Positions 63,030-64,000 of a stretch of DNA of 64,000 nucleotides are shown piece after piece. Both the position numbers and the translations under genes were made by a program. This DNA comes from Lachnospiraceae bacterium. GTDB lineage: Bacteria > Bacillota > Clostridia > Lachnospirales > Lachnospiraceae. The DNA lies in assembly GCA_017503735.1 (NCBI GenBank), contig JAFVSN010000038.1, positions 62,001 to 126,000 on the forward strand, given 5' to 3'. The number at the start of each line of letters is the position of its first letter. Position 1 is the first letter of the stretch. The notes under the pieces were generated by a model. That model had not been told where the DNA came from and ran no database searches. It saw only the letters and a program-made list of their open reading frames with translations.

Positions 63030-64000
63030 TCACTCACTTAAACACCTCACCCAAACATCAAGATACTCCATTTCGCTCTCACGGATCGCCCCCGAACCCT
63101 CATATTTCCCCCTCTGTTCAACCAATTCGGAAAGCAATACATCCAACGAATTTTTCCCCGCTCTATAAAATTCTACTTTTTTACACAACAAATAGTGATA
63201 CAAGCAATTTTGCTTCGTATTAGGAGATGCTTTTTTTCTTCTTAACATTTGTTTTTTTCTTTTTACTTCGTAGAACTCTGTACTTTCAAATTGCATAAAA
63301 TTAATCATATTTGTACCAAGAATGTGTTCACAGCACTCACATTTACATATCTCTGCATAGTACCTTTCAGAACTCCCCCAATCTTCCTCTCTTGTATCAA
63401 TAACCCCTATATGCTCAAGCATATAAAAGGCTTTCGTAAAATCCACTCTTTGATGAATTGGATAATAATAATACTTTGATACCGGAATGCCACCGCCGAC
63501 CGGATAAACCTTTCTACTTTCTCCGTATTCCAGACCATGTGAAACACCGTTTAGCAGTCCCAACGTTTTATGAGTAAGTAGTATTGAAAAATATCCGCCA
63601 TACATATTATATATCGGTTTCCCATGCAAACCTCTCAGCAAATCCATAAACCCTCTGAGCTCGGCAAACGAAGCTTCGTGTTCATTTAATCCATCTACCC
63701 AAACCGTATATCCGGCACAAGGCAATCCCCTATAACACTCTACTATTCTCTGCATTTTCTCTGCATCAAATAATACATTCTTATTAATAATTATTTGCGC
63801 AAAAACATCTATATTATTAAATTTATTCTCTGACCGAGAAACAGCCATATTGGCAAAACTCGTGTTAATTTCCAGCCATTTATCAAATGACACATCCTGC
63901 GCATCAAGATAAAAATATGGAGCAATTAAGAATTTAGGTCTTAACTGCGGCATATTATCAACGGTAACATAATCCAAGTATTTTTTTAAATCATGTTCTT
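63030..64000 (-). CDS. unknown protein, first visible gene of the SIR2 operon, start outside the window
   Basis: The frame is open to base 64000, so the start lies beyond it; the TTG at 63977 is only an internal codon. About 323 residues are visible. Features are FLIAPYFYLDAQDVSFDKWL, GYTVWVDGLNEHEASFAELRG, MYGGYFSILL, GVSHGLEYGESRKVYPVGGGIP and a C-x-C-x2-C cluster (CKCECC) with a basic C-terminal stretch. The alternating strand-helix pattern with GGG suggests a TIM-barrel-like fold, and the CxCxxC recalls the zinc site of tRNA-guanine transglycosylases, but the resemblance is too thin to name it. Ten bases separate it from the SIR2 gene. Confidence 0.65.
   Translation of the reverse strand, partial: EHDLKKYLDYVTVDNMPQLRPKFLIAPYFYLDAQDVSFDKWLEINTSFANMAVSRSENKFNNIDVFAQIIINKNVLFDAEKMQRIVECYRGLPCAGYTVWVDGLNEHEASFAELRGFMDLLRGLHGKPIYNMYGGYFSILLTHKTLGLLNGVSHGLEYGESRKVYPVGGGIPVSKYYYYPIHQRVDFTKAFYMLEHIGVIDTREEDWGSSERYYAEICKCECCEHILGTNMINFMQFESTEFYEVKRKKQMLRRKKASPNTKQNCLYHYLLCKKVEFYRAGKNSLDVLLSELVEQRGKYEGSGAIRESEMEYLDVWVRCLSE

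Noticed and set aside
1..64000. tRNA, rRNA, CRISPR arrays and transposase genes
   Set aside because: None was seen on reading the sequence; small structured RNAs could still be missed without a covariance-model search.

Overview
The window looks like a chromosomal segment of an anaerobic, low-to-mid G+C Firmicute of the Clostridia, most likely a Lachnospiraceae relative. The reasons are strong AGGAGG-type ribosome sites, sigma-A promoters of the TTGACA-17-TATAAT type, SpoVAD/SpoVAE spore genes, a type III pantothenate kinase, a DUF6145-like small protein and a LiaF-like membrane protein. No rRNA, tRNA, CRISPR array or transposase was found. Most genes lie on the minus strand.

Layout. 1-1.4 kb: an AT-rich partial gene and a 5'-truncated deacetylase. 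1.4-9.5 kb: a Thr/Pro-linker lipoprotein, a MurD/MurL pair (a possible L-Glu-then-epimerise route to peptidoglycan D-Glu), a membrane UDP-sugar 4,6-dehydratase, IspF and MutY. 9.5-15 kb: a GH127-membrane-GH25 fusion and xylulokinase. 15-21 kb: two coupled MutS-like ATPases and a nuclease-helicase. 21-31.5 kb: a surface-glycan operon (two GT4, a Wzy-like protein, one GT2, a NodB/NlpC-P60/ATP-grasp fusion, a GT51/NlpC-P60 fusion and an ABC flippase). 31.6-34.6 kb: a flotillin/NfeD operon divergent from an XRE regulator, with matching operator-like palindromes. 34.7-39.7 kb: a MacB-type ABC transporter divergent from a sigma-factor operon. 39.8-41.2 kb: an HTH/ADP-ribosyltransferase-like toxin-antitoxin candidate. 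41.3-53.9 kb: core metabolism (asd, dusB, coaX, argF), a LiaF-like protein, a foldase lipoprotein, spoVAD-spoVAE, a vitamin B6 salvage pair with a truncated MocR regulator, and a MATE exporter. 54-59 kb: plant-glycan genes on the plus strand (GH27, GH43, type-B carboxylesterase), with a 290-bp palindromic element before the esterase. 59.2-64 kb: nadE below a defence-like operon containing a SIR2-domain protein, a Panacea-like protein, a PD-(D/E)XK-like protein and an unknown protein that runs off the window.

How the genes fit together. Three groups serve the envelope: MurD/MurL, the 21-31 kb glycan operon, and the lysozyme, transglycosylase and LiaF-like proteins. A second theme is growth on plant arabinose/xylose/galactose glycans (GH127, xylB, GH27, GH43, esterase). 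A third is stress and defence: the SIR2 operon, the ART-like module, the flotillin unit and the sigma-factor unit. The strongest candidates for undescribed biology are the SIR2/Panacea/nuclease operon, the triple-domain NodB/P60/ATP-grasp enzyme, the GH127-GH25 fusion, the HTH-ART module with its flanking operators, and the 290-bp palindrome.
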